64,000 nt of DNA from Acholoe squamosa (taxonomy: Eukaryota; Annelida; Polychaeta; Phyllodocida; Polynoidae), in assembly GCA_949317995.1 (NCBI GenBank), contig OX439046.1, positions 60,057,774 to 60,121,773 of the forward strand. Reading direction: 5' to 3'. Both the position numbers and the translations under genes were made by a program. How positions within the stretch are numbered: position 1 is the stretch's first letter; every line of letters begins with the position of its first letter. Shown here piece by piece: positions 48,078 through 56,613 of the stretch. The notes beneath the pieces were generated by a model. That model saw only the letters and a list, made by a program, of their open reading frames with translations. It did no database searches and was not told the DNA's origin.

Positions 48078-50048
48078 TCAAAGACTGGCCACCATCTGAC
48101 GCACTTCTACTATTCTCTTGGTGAACAGTGAGGAGTCATAGATGATTTCATACTGCTCTGCTAAGAGGCATAATCTAGAGTGATCAACTTGTCTTTCCAC
48201 AAGTTGCAGCAGTTCAAGTTTTTGACTTTTCACAGAGTCAAGTATTGCCTCACAAAGTCCATGTGTTGGCAGCTTTGTGAACATGACATCCAATAGAGAC
48301 CTGACGGGTTTGACCTTACCCCGCTTCTCTTCCATGTCAATGCCATAGAAGAATGTCAGTTGAGAGTCTGTGAGGGCATTATAAAGACCAGAATCGCCAA
48401 TGTTGAGGACATACCGATAGAGGAAGTGGGCCCATAGACTGACAGGAACATATGAAACTTGTTCTGGCTGTAGCTTGTGCATTTGAACAAGACCAAGGCT
48501 TTCTCTTGTGATGAACTGTGCATCTTTGATCATGGATTGGGATATGTAATCATGGAAGGTGACCAAAGAGATTTCAATGGTCGCTCCACAACCTGTCAAG
48601 AGTGGAAAAGTGATGAAAGATGAAAGGGACTCGGCTGGCAGTGTGTGTAAGTCATTGAAAACTTCACGCATAACCTGGTTGACGAACATGCTATGATTAA
48701 GTTTGCCTTCACTGCGATAAGGACCTTTGATGACTTTCCTGTTCTGTAGGTCAGCATATGTGTAAACTTTGTTAGCGTTCACTGGTTTCTGCAGGAGTGG
48801 CCCATGAATCTCAAAGTCTGTAACCCTTTCCTTGAACTTGGGTCCTTCTCTGATGCTCTCTTCATGCTTACGTTTCTTAATATTTTGATATGTGTCCATT
48901 TCAGGTGTTTCTGACGAAATGAAAAGCAGAGGACACTCACTTTTAAGGTGTTGATAGTATTTTTGTGTCATCTTGTTTGTCTTCTGTTTCATTTTGTCAA
49001 AGAGGAAATAAACATGCTTGGTTTTCTCCCAGAGTGGATTCTTACCAAGGGCCTCCTCACTACACAACACTCCTTCTTCAAAGAAACTTATGATATCCCG
49101 CTTTTCTCTGTGGCCATGAAACTCAATGTATTGAGACTCTGACATTCCCTCAGGCTTGGAACTGAGAATTTTACTGGTGCTGCATCCATGCTTTCCTCTG
49201 AATGTATGCTTGTCCACTGCCCACACTGGCATTTGAGTCAGTACTTGGACAGCTTCCCACTGTTTCTCACATGGTGTGGGTTTGATGTCCTGTGATTGAC
49301 CAAACATCATTCGAGCCAATGGAGCATACATTATCAGATTGATAGTTACATCTGGAATGGTGGCAAAGCAGTAGCAGGCAGCCAGATAGTCTTTCATGGA
49401 AACTTCCTCAGTGTTTTTATACAAAGCTGACACCACCAACAGTCCAAAGTGTGGTTTTATCTTACAAGAGTCGATCAGAAAGTCTTTTCCTTTTGGAGTG
49501 ACCTGCCGTTTCTCATTACCTACCACCATAGTTGCAAGCTTCAGAAGGGTGATCAAAGCTTTAGTGTTCTTTTTCTTCCATTCTAGGACCAGTAGTTGTA
49601 GGAGCCTGTCTGTTTTTATCTGTCCTTCCTCATATGTGATGAGACCAGCTAAATCATCATCAACTCTTGTGTCAGTGTCTGAGCAGAAAGAGGGTTCATG
49701 TGGTTCAAATGTATGATCCATCGCTGCTACTGGCATACATGCAGCAATCCTACATGTCTTTGAGTTGAGTAGAAGTTCCACAAATCTATACTTTGAGGCT
49801 GTCACCTTATCCTTATATGCATTGTACATTGCTTTCAGTGCATGAGTGTCACTTAGACAGTGATCTTCAAAAAGGAAGGTCACAAGACATTTCCATGGAA
49901 GCTGGTCTTTCCCATAGCCAAGAAGTTCCTTTGTAGCCTGTGCTGCAAGACTATGGTCTTTGCGCCTGAGAGATTTTTGCAACAGAGATCGCACCTCATC
50001 CAACATAAAGTTGTGAGGAGTGAGAAACAGCTTACCATAAATGTACAT
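48078..50048 (-). CDS. 656-residue protein with RarA/WRNIP1-like N-terminal domain
   Basis: Intronless. Residues about 18-70 (SLLQKSLRRKDHSLAAQATK, then WKCLVTFLFEDHCLSDTHAL) follow the pattern of the C-terminal oligomerisation region of RarA/MgsA/WRNIP1 AAA proteins (LxKSxRxxDxxAAxxxxxxx then EDxGLADPxAL), but the AAA ATPase itself is absent. The rest has no domain I know: it is mostly helical with conserved-looking segments such as HGCSTSKILSSKPEGMSESQ and LLTGCGATIEISLVTFHDYI. A replication-linked role is a guess from the N-terminus. The promoter (CATATAAG, minus strand) is shared divergently with the gene at 50360. AATAAA follows about 60 bases after the stop. Confidence 0.7.
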   Translation of the reverse strand: MYIYGKLFLTPHNFMLDEVRSLLQKSLRRKDHSLAAQATKELLGYGKDQLPWKCLVTFLFEDHCLSDTHALKAMYNAYKDKVTASKYRFVELLLNSKTCRIAACMPVAAMDHTFEPHEPSFCSDTDTRVDDDLAGLITYEEGQIKTDRLLQLLVLEWKKKNTKALITLLKLATMVVGNEKRQVTPKGKDFLIDSCKIKPHFGLLVVSALYKNTEEVSMKDYLAACYCFATIPDVTINLIMYAPLARMMFGQSQDIKPTPCEKQWEAVQVLTQMPVWAVDKHTFRGKHGCSTSKILSSKPEGMSESQYIEFHGHREKRDIISFFEEGVLCSEEALGKNPLWEKTKHVYFLFDKMKQKTNKMTQKYYQHLKSECPLLFISSETPEMDTYQNIKKRKHEESIREGPKFKERVTDFEIHGPLLQKPVNANKVYTYADLQNRKVIKGPYRSEGKLNHSMFVNQVMREVFNDLHTLPAESLSSFITFPLLTGCGATIEISLVTFHDYISQSMIKDAQFITRESLGLVQMHKLQPEQVSYVPVSLWAHFLYRYVLNIGDSGLYNALTDSQLTFFYGIDMEEKRGKVKPVRSLLDVMFTKLPTHGLCEAILDSVKSQKLELLQLVERQVDHSRLCLLAEQYEIIYDSSLFTKRIVEVRQMVASL

Positions 50049-50095
50049 TGTAAAGACTGTGTCTGCACACTGAGCCCCAGAAGCCCAGAACCTTC

Positions 50096-50317
50096 CTTAT
50101 ATGATGCCAATTAATATGCTAATGAGTTTCATAACCATGTGACCAATATCATATTATGTGGCACCAACTAATATGCTAAGTAGTCTCTCCCATGTGACTC
50201 TATTGTATGTTGCTATCTAATATGTTAATTAGCCTCTCCCACATGACATTCCGTCATCACATGATCATGACATTCCATCATCACATGACCAATTTGCATG
50301 TTAAAATCCTATATAAG
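50096..50317. promoter_or_regulatory. Divergent promoter region with E-boxes and octamer
   Basis: Minus-strand CATATAAG (50103-50096) serves the 656-residue gene; plus-strand TATATAAG (50310-50317) serves 50360-50722. Between them are CATGTGAC/TCACATGA-type E-boxes (near 50137, 50194, 50238, 50263 and 50281), CTAATATGCTAA/CTAATATGTTAA phrases, and ATTTGCAT (50292-50299). Same motif set as at 28.4, 28.6, 31.5 and 32.2 kb. Confidence 0.65.
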
Positions 50318-50359
50318 TACTAGAGCAAAAAGATGCAGTCAGTCATTACATCAGACACA

Positions 50360-50722
50360 ATGTCAAGCAGTCACTTCAGAGAAGCACGATTGGCTGTTCC
50401 TGTATATGTTGAGCCATATCTGATAGAATATTGGTTCGTGAAAAGAACATATCAGCCTCCGTCTCAACAAGTACAGCCTGAGACAGCACACAGCATCATC
50501 CTTCAAAGACCACCACTATACATGAAGCCAATGGAACTACAAATGCAAGGCACCTTGGCTTTGCAATCATCTCAATGCATTACTCCAGAACGTCCTCCAC
50601 CCGTGTTGCAACCTTTGGCACCTAGGAAGAGGAAATGTAAACAGAGAGTGCTGAGATACATCTCTACATCTGAACCTCTGCCACCTTGGCGAAGACGCTC
50701 ACCAGTTATTCCAGAGAATTAA
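50360..50722 (+). CDS. Proline-rich basic protein, 120 residues
   Basis: The ORF is open from an ATG at 50333, but that lies only 16 bases after the TATA box and would be upstream of the transcript start; the ATG at 50360 (MSSSHFREARLAVP) is the better start. The protein is Pro- and Gln-rich with ERPPPVLQPLAPRKRKCKQR followed by PLPPWRRRSP near the end: a basic cluster that could be a nuclear localisation signal, beside PxxP motifs. No known domain. Similar in style to the small ORF at 31771. Confidence 0.6.
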   Translation: MSSSHFREARLAVPVYVEPYLIEYWFVKRTYQPPSQQVQPETAHSIILQRPPLYMKPMELQMQGTLALQSSQCITPERPPPVLQPLAPRKRKCKQRVLRYISTSEPLPPWRRRSPVIPEN

Positions 50723-50825
50723 AAGAGAGAAAGAAAATTCATTGTATTTGGTCAATTATTTTATATAAATCCTCATTTCAAATGAACATTATTAACGGTC
50801 ATGTAATCAGGGTGTGTGCAACAAA

Positions 50826-52388
50826 ATGATAACAGGAAAGCTGGATGACTGTGATGTGAAAGACCTTGTCTATCTGAAATTGTCAGAGAGATTATTTTTT
50901 GTTTTGATTAGGTCAAAGAGATTTGTTTACTTCTGTGATGATATAAGTCAGGACATGAAAGGCAGCTGTCTGAGATGGGAGTGGATTTCTACCAATCGAT
51001 ATGAAGTACGCAAGAAACTGCGTAATTATCCCAATATTTCAATTTCTAGTGATCATAAAATCCAACCATGGCCATACACAGATATATGTTTTGAAGAAAA
51101 TGGATTTCAAACAATAGGAATTTGCCAGCATGAATGGGAAGAGCTCTTGAATCAAATGCGCTGGCTTTCTCTGGTTGTTAGAATGCCATTAGATGTAAAT
51201 CTACATACATGCTGGACACCAGAAGAATGGAGGAGACACAAATGCGAGGACATATTTAATGATCCAAAGAAATGTGATGCTGCCATTGTAATTGGCACCA
51301 ACAAATACCATGTATCAAAGAAATGTCTTTCCAAAAGCCCTGTTCTAAGTGTTATGCTTAACAGCCAAAACTTTAAGGAATCAAGACTCAAAGAGATATG
51401 TGTGATAGAAATGGATGAAGTTATGCCATACATGGAGCATGTTCTCAGGTTCATGCATTCTGGAAAAATAGACATCACACAGGAGAACATAATGCCGTTG
51501 ATGCTTATTTCTGACAAGTACAATATTGGGGAATTAGAGAGACTATGTAAAAGAGCCATGAATAATTTTGTTTTCTCTGGGATGGCTGTAGAATTAGTCA
51601 TGCAGTGGTGGGTTTTTACTGAACACCTGAGAATCGACACTATGTGTAAAGTCTATCTACAGCTCAACTTGATGTCTGTGCTAACATCTGAACTTTTCTT
51701 TGATATGGACCTAAATGATCTTGTGTCCCTGTTGAAAGGAAATAAACAAGTTATAGAGAGTGAATACACTCTGTTCAAGCATGTATTGAAGTGGCTGAAA
51801 ATGAATGACAGAATCGCAGATCTTAAAATTGTTTTGCCCCATATCAAGCTCCATGCCATGTCCATGGATGAACTGTCAGATATAGAAAGTTGTCTCCCTG
51901 AGGATGAAGGAAAAGCCTCCTTGTATGAAGCTATGACATTTAATCGTCCATGTCATACAAGAGGAAATGATCAGTTCTATAGAAGGATTTACACCGCTAA
52001 TGGCCATGAAATTCATGCCAAGACCAAACCGTTTGCCAAGTACAGCAGTATAATGTCCCCCACATTAGATCTGCGGGTCATGTATTGTACTTCAAGTGGC
52101 CAGAATGAGATTCACATAATTACTGAGCAGTTCACAGGAGCCCATTTCAGTTCAATAGAAATATCGACAGTTGTCTACTCATCAGAAAACAACATCAGAT
52201 TTGTTAAGGGAGTTCATGAGGCCAACCTTCCTATAAGAGGTAACTGTGGTCATAAACTGATCATCAATGTCCCCAAGAAGAATTTCTCTTCTAGACGTAC
52301 AAAGTTAACCCCTGATACCATTACCATAATCCCCAATCACACAGAATGCCATAACCGGGGAAATGCTGTGAGAAAGTTGTGTTTCTGA
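50826..52388 (+). CDS. BTB-BACK protein
   Basis: 520 residues from the ATG at 50826. Residues 1-140 hold a domain shared with the 47149 protein (GICQHEWEELLNQMRWL). The BTB domain (about 145-245) has CDAAIVIGTNKYHVSKKCLS, SPVLSVMLNSQNFKES and LRFMHSGKIDITQENIMPLM. The BACK domain (about 250-360) follows with VELVMQWWVF and FKHVLKWLKMNDR. The C-terminal 150 residues lack Kelch repeats and look beta-rich. BTB-BACK proteins usually link cullin-3 ubiquitin ligase to substrates, and large DNA viruses carry such genes. The N-terminal domain ahead of the BTB is unusual. Confidence 0.85.
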   Translation: MITGKLDDCDVKDLVYLKLSERLFFVLIRSKRFVYFCDDISQDMKGSCLRWEWISTNRYEVRKKLRNYPNISISSDHKIQPWPYTDICFEENGFQTIGICQHEWEELLNQMRWLSLVVRMPLDVNLHTCWTPEEWRRHKCEDIFNDPKKCDAAIVIGTNKYHVSKKCLSKSPVLSVMLNSQNFKESRLKEICVIEMDEVMPYMEHVLRFMHSGKIDITQENIMPLMLISDKYNIGELERLCKRAMNNFVFSGMAVELVMQWWVFTEHLRIDTMCKVYLQLNLMSVLTSELFFDMDLNDLVSLLKGNKQVIESEYTLFKHVLKWLKMNDRIADLKIVLPHIKLHAMSMDELSDIESCLPEDEGKASLYEAMTFNRPCHTRGNDQFYRRIYTANGHEIHAKTKPFAKYSSIMSPTLDLRVMYCTSSGQNEIHIITEQFTGAHFSSIEISTVVYSSENNIRFVKGVHEANLPIRGNCGHKLIINVPKKNFSSRRTKLTPDTITIIPNHTECHNRGNAVRKLCF

Positions 52389-52394
52389 AATGTA

Positions 52395-52595
52395 ATGAAA
52401 TTGTATTACCATACATACAATGAGAAAGGTTTTGAGCATTTCAACACAGTACACCTATCTGCAGTTGTCTATTCCATGGAAAAGAGTGTTCAATTTGTGA
52501 AAGTGACTGTAAATATACCAAAGAGAACTCAGAGTAGAACAAGACACCATTACTGTAATTCCAACATACTCTGTTATAACAGACAGAGAGTATAG
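52395..52595 (+). pseudogene. Duplicated C-terminal fragment of the BTB-BACK gene
   Basis: 66 codons directly after the BTB-BACK gene. VHLSAVVYSMEKSVQFVKV and VNIPKRTQSRT match ISTVVYSSENNIRFVKG and INVPKKNFSSRRTK of the upstream protein, with an internal deletion, and the ending PTDTITIIPN-type region is replaced by frameshifted sequence. It is probably the relic of a tandem duplication. Confidence 0.65.
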
Positions 52596-52600
52596 TGACA

Positions 52601-53014
52601 ATGAAAAGAGTGAACACAGTGACGATTGAACGAAAACGATTACAAAAGTGTACAATGGAAAATACACTGTATGGACTGTCTATACATGCAGCAACAATGA
52701 TAAGGCAGCTGAAGGATAATGGCAAGGTTTCTGGTGATGCCTTAGATAGGTTGCATGTAGGATGGAATGCTTATGTTGAGGCTCATCAAGAATGTTATCA
52801 ACAACCACCTGCACACAGGGGACTACATCCATCCTCAGAAATGAACAGCTTACTCAGATGTGAGATTTGTTTTGACCAACTTTATGACCAACCAACCATG
52901 GAAATGAATCCTTGTGGTGACATTTTTCATGTGCTCTGTGCTGAAAGATGGCTTCAGAGGTGGCAAACTTGCCCACATTGTCATGAAGCTGTACTAAATA
53001 GTAAGAAACATTAA
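52601..53014 (+). CDS. RING-family protein with altered RING (137 residues)
   Basis: ATG at 52601. N-terminal module: CTMENTLYGLSIHAATMIRQ, then LDRLHVGWNAYVEAHQECYQ. C-terminal RING: CEIC, then NPCGDIFHVLC and CPHC. The fourth zinc ligand, normally His two after the third Cys (PCxH), is Asp here (PCGD), so the RING is degenerate or binds metal differently. It could have lost E2 binding. First of three family members in a row, all on the plus strand, about 140 and 20-50 bases apart. Function: possible E3-like or decoy. Confidence 0.8.
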   Translation: MKRVNTVTIERKRLQKCTMENTLYGLSIHAATMIRQLKDNGKVSGDALDRLHVGWNAYVEAHQECYQQPPAHRGLHPSSEMNSLLRCEICFDQLYDQPTMEMNPCGDIFHVLCAERWLQRWQTCPHCHEAVLNSKKH

Positions 53015-53151
53015 ACAACCATGTCACAAAATATCTAGTTTACACCATTCATTCACTGAAAATGCTCTATTGCAAGAACAATTCCACATGAGAAAGGGAA
53101 AATTTTAGCATTACTGTAATTTCCAAGTGTATTTGAAATACATGAAAAACA

Positions 53152-53637
53152 ATGAACAGAGTGGTAACAGACAGAGTCCGTAGTAAAAGATGTACTCTGG
53201 AAAATTCCATCTATGGGCTGATTGCACATGCAACACTGATGCTCAAACAACTGCAGGAAACTGGGAGATCTACCGAAGATGTATCAGATAGAATGAAGGT
53301 AGGGTGGATTGTCTTTGTACGTGCATTTCAAGAATATCACCGTGAATGTAATCCACCCCCACCACCACCACCACCACCGCCTCCTCATCCACAGACTGAA
53401 GAAACTGTTCATATGAGAGATGAGTCCCGGATCCATATTTGCGATTCACCTGGTAGATATGAAGCTGAAGAACCTCTGAAGTGTGATGTATGTCTAGACC
53501 TGCTTGACAATGAAGACACCACAACTCTTATTCCATGCGAACACACATTTCACAGCGGATGTGCTGAACAGTCACTAAATGCGAGACCAAGTTGCCCATA
53601 TTGCCGTGAAAATGTTCATGGCCTTCGTCGTAACTGA
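53152..53637 (+). CDS. RING-family protein with intact RING-H2 (161 residues)
   Basis: ATG at 53152. N-terminal module CTLENSIYGLIAHATLMLKQ and DRMKVGWIVFVRAFQEYH, then a run of about twelve prolines, then RING-H2: CDVC, IPCEHTFHSGC, CPYC with all eight ligands in order. Probable E3 ubiquitin ligase; the N-terminal module, shared by five genes here, would choose the substrate. The proline run is the same linker as in the 46791 and 55424 proteins. Confidence 0.85.
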   Translation: MNRVVTDRVRSKRCTLENSIYGLIAHATLMLKQLQETGRSTEDVSDRMKVGWIVFVRAFQEYHRECNPPPPPPPPPPPHPQTEETVHMRDESRIHICDSPGRYEAEEPLKCDVCLDLLDNEDTTTLIPCEHTFHSGCAEQSLNARPSCPYCRENVHGLRRN

Positions 53638-53654
53638 AACACAAAGTACTATTG

Positions 53655-54095
53655 ATGGATTTATTTTCCTTGTGTTATATAGCGGCCATGCCTGGTCAAA
53701 TACAAAAGAATATTCTAATCAATGCACTGCACCTTCTAGTCGAAACTTCAGGGAATATTCTAGAGGAGATGCAAGGTGATGGATGGGCAACGGAAGATCT
53801 CTTACAAAGTATGAATGATGGCTGGCAGAACTATGTGCGAGCATATCAAGAATATTTACAGGGATCCAATTCTTCACCACCTTTTGCCCACTCATCTAGA
53901 GAAACTACAGTTGTGAACAGTACATCAGAAAATACTAAATGCGAGATATGTTTCGGCTACCTGCACACTCAATCTACTGTACAACTAGTTCCATGCAGGC
54001 ACAAATTTCACACATTGTGTGCTGAATTTAGGGTGCAAAGCAGAGACACTTGTCCACATTGTTGTGAAACAGTGGAGGGGTTTTGCTATGATTAA
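53655..54095 (+). CDS. RING-family protein with intact RING-H2 (146 residues)
   Basis: Starts at ATG 53655 or, to fit the family better, at ATG 53688 (MPGQIQK). The N-terminal module is divergent (INALHLLVETSGNILEEMQG; SMNDGWQNYVRAYQEYLQGS) and there is no proline run. RING: CEIC, VPCRHKFHTLC, CPHC, all ligands present. AATAAA occurs 11 bases after the stop. Probable E3 ubiquitin ligase. It overlaps nothing and follows the previous gene closely. Confidence 0.8.
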   Translation: MDLFSLCYIAAMPGQIQKNILINALHLLVETSGNILEEMQGDGWATEDLLQSMNDGWQNYVRAYQEYLQGSNSSPPFAHSSRETTVVNSTSENTKCEICFGYLHTQSTVQLVPCRHKFHTLCAEFRVQSRDTCPHCCETVEGFCYD

Positions 54096-54179
54096 TTTTG
54101 ATTCAATAAAAGAAAAGAAAATAAGGATAAATGGTTTGGTGCTTTATATCAATCATTATTTGATTTAGGAATGATAAGG

Positions 54180-54500
54180 AAAGAAGGGATACCATCAAGT
54201 TAAAAGAGAATCACCTTCAGTGAAAAAGAGGGATTACTTTCAGAAAAAAAAAACCTGAGAGGCATGGTTGGTCACTTTTCTTTTTGAAGTACAAATCTTT
54301 TATTGGAGAAATTTGTACACGTCATGGTCCTTGTACATATATCCATAATTATCATTTACACAAACAATATTTACATCTAAAACAAATGCTGGATTCCTCA
54401 AAATCTATTTTTTCTTTTAAAAAATAATTTTCACATTGAGCAATTATGGATGATGACTCTTCAGAACTTTCATATTTTGCACTGGTTTACATAAAAAAAA
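54180..54500 (-). repeat. Single degenerate copy of the GGATTACC unit
   Basis: Contains AGAGAATCACCTTCAG, GAGGGATTACTTTCAG, GAGAGGCATGGTTGGTCACT, and TTGAGCAATTATGGATGATG, in the orientation of the right-hand array at 61.8 kb. This is an isolated, diverged unit within the segment flanked by the two arrays. Confidence 0.7.
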
Positions 54501-54599
54501 GTAAAATTCTTATGTGAACCAAATCTGGAATGATTAATGACCCCAAACCATGTGAAATTCCATACCTGAGAGCAAATGGTTTCTGAGTTATGATCATCT

Positions 54600-54945
54600 G
54601 AAGAAGAGAAAAATCCTTGAATGTCAACCCTTGCACTCGCACTAAGCTAGGTGGTACTTAGCTGAGAATTAGAGCTCATAACTTCAGATAGGGCGACTGT
54701 ATTGTCACCCAAGTATTTTAAACTGAGTTGTGATTCACTGCTAGTTGAACTATAGCTGGTCGATCCCCAACACATTCGCCTTGGATCTCATAGGGAGAAT
54801 CCAAGCCCATGCGGCACCACGTGGAGGTGAAGTTGGAGTCTTGATCATATGAGGTAATCTAGGTAGAAGGAAGCGTCACACCATTTAGCGCTTGACCTTG
54901 TCACCATGTCATTAACTCATTTGACCCTGTGCCAGGGCACATGCC
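54600..54945. repeat. Diverged repeat shared with 56260-56560
   Basis: Phrases such as TCAACCCTTGCACTCGCACT, CTAAGCTAGGTGGTACTT, and GCGGCACCACGTGGAGGTGA have counterparts at about 56300-56510 (CCCTTGCACCCGCACTAAGC; ACCGCGTGGAGGT). No ORF is supported in either copy. Confidence 0.55.
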
Positions 54946-55410
54946 GCACTAAATTTTTTTTATGAATTTTGAAGGTTTTTATTAAACATAAACAGAAATG
55001 ATCTTCACTAACAAGAAGTATTTTTGAGTTCATCATGACTTTTGTCTTCAAACACAGACCATGAAAGAAGTGGCCTTCATTAACAATAAGTATTTTTGGT
55101 TCATGATGAATTTCAATGTTTTTTTTTTTTCAAAATATAGACCATGAAGGAAATGGTCTTCATTAACAATGAATATGTTTTTGCTGTTCAAAAGTGAACA
55201 TTTTTCTTTTTTCATCAAGAATGAGAAATTACAAATCTCAGTAACCACCAAAGGGAACCAGAAATATTTTTGCCGTTCTTAATGAACATTTTAGATTAAG
55301 TCCAAAGTATGGCCAAGAGTGAGAAAATGAACATTAACAAGAAATATTTTTGGTGTTCAGGAAAGAACTTTTTAGATATGATGCTGAAATATATATATAT
55401 ATATATATAG
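54946..55410. repeat. Tandem repeats around TTCATTAACAA and a TA microsatellite
   Basis: Degenerate copies of about 80 bp containing AGACCATGAA, GGCCTTCATTAACAATAAGT and TTTTTTTTTTTTCAAA; (AT)n at about 55388-55409. It forms the 3' flank of the minus-strand RING gene. No gene. Confidence 0.7.
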
Positions 55411-55423
55411 GAATTTCGTTGCA

Positions 55424-56065
55424 TCAATCAATGTTAGTTGTCCGCCTGTCTATTTCAGACCTACACAAAGGGCATGTGCTTCGGCCAAAATATCTCCACC
55501 TATTACTACAGCTTTCATGGAAGCTATGACCGCATGGGTGCAGTGTTTGTGTAATCTCTCCATTTTCAAGTGAGTCAAAGCATACACTGCAAAGGTCTTC
55601 CTCCTCCTCCTCCATTGGTACATCAGGTGGTGGTAACTGTGGAGGTGGTGGCGGTGGAGGTTGAGGTGGTGGTGACTGTGGAGGTGGTGGCGGTGGTGAC
55701 TGTGGAGGTGGTGGCGGTGGAGGTGGTGGTGATGGTGGTAATGGTGGTGGTGATTGTGGTGGAGATGGTGGTGGAGGTGGTAGTGACCGAGGTGGTGCAT
55801 GCCGAGGAGCTGGATGGGCTGGTGGAGACGGCGGTGGGGGCCGTGGCGGAGGTGAAGGAGGTGTTAGTGAGGCATTGAATGCTTGAACGTACCTGCCAAG
55901 GGCACGCATGTAGGCATCCAAGCCACCCTCCATTCTTTCGACCGTGTCTTGAGTGGTCGCACCGTCCTGCTGAAGTTCCATCAGCATTGTGCTCGCCCTA
56001 GACATTATGCCGGCCAGGCTATTCTCAAGCTCGCTTCTTCGGAGAACAAGTCTCCGTCTATCCAT
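55424..56065 (-). CDS. RING-family protein with long proline linker (213 residues)
   Basis: ATG at 56065. N-terminal module SELENSLAGIMSRASTMLME and ERMEGGLDAYMRALGRYVQA; then about 80 residues that are nearly all proline with Ser/Gln; an acidic EEEEED; then RING-H2: CSVC, HPCGHSFHESC, CPLC, complete. Probable E3 ubiquitin ligase. The proline linker is far longer than in its relatives, and the DNA coding it is a (GGT/GGA/GGC)-rich minisatellite, so the linker probably varies between genomes. The gene is alone on the minus strand. A valine-rich ORF antisense to the linker is an artefact. Confidence 0.85.
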   Translation of the reverse strand: MDRRRLVLRRSELENSLAGIMSRASTMLMELQQDGATTQDTVERMEGGLDAYMRALGRYVQAFNASLTPPSPPPRPPPPSPPAHPAPRHAPPRSLPPPPPSPPQSPPPLPPSPPPPPPPPPQSPPPPPPQSPPPQPPPPPPPQLPPPDVPMEEEEEDLCSVCFDSLENGEITQTLHPCGHSFHESCSNRWRYFGRSTCPLCRSEIDRRTTNID

Positions 56066-56259
56066 AATTTTTGATTGCGTGCTGTATCAGTTTTGATTCT
56101 GTCTGTAGACGTGTTGTATTGGTTGATCCAGGGGGGCCGCGGGGAGGCTACAACTACGAATTTCCCCCCATCTTGGAGAAACTGAGCAGCGAGGTGCCAC
56201 ATGCTCAGTGGCTGAGCAGCGAGGTTCCACATGCTCAGACCTGCCTATGCGCTATAAGG

Positions 56260-56587
56260 TGTTGACATGCAGCATAGGCAGGGCGATCCCTGCAGGATTT
56301 GGCCTTGGTCCGCAAGGACCAAGTTACCGTGCAACACCGCGTGGAGGTACACTGCAGAGTCTTGGTCAGTCTAGGCCAACCAGAAATGTAAGACTAATAC
56401 CAGAGGCTGCTCACATGTTCACCGAAATCAGCTATCTGGTGACCACCGGAAATACCTGTGGTCCTGGCCTAAGTCGACCCTTGCACCCGCACTAAGCAAG
56501 GTGCACGTTGCACTGTTATTTGAACCATAGCTGTACTGATTCACTGCTGGGGCACAGAAATGTGAAACAATGACAACTTGGAGCTAA
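56260..56587. repeat. GC-rich diverged repeat, no gene
   Basis: Relative of 54600-54945. Contains CTGCAGGATTTGGCCTTGGT and AAGGACCAAGTTACCGTGCA. A short duplication (CTGAGCAGCGAGGT, near 56189 and 56213) precedes it. Nothing coding. Confidence 0.5.
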
Positions 56588-56613
56588 GGGACTGTCCAAC
56601 TACGCAACTTGTG

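Noticed and set aside
51152-51640. 162-codon minus-strand ORF within the BTB-BACK gene
   Set aside because: Antisense shadow of the BTB region without motifs.
55570-55878. Valine-rich ORF on the plus strand
   Set aside because: It is the antisense of the proline linker of the RING protein.
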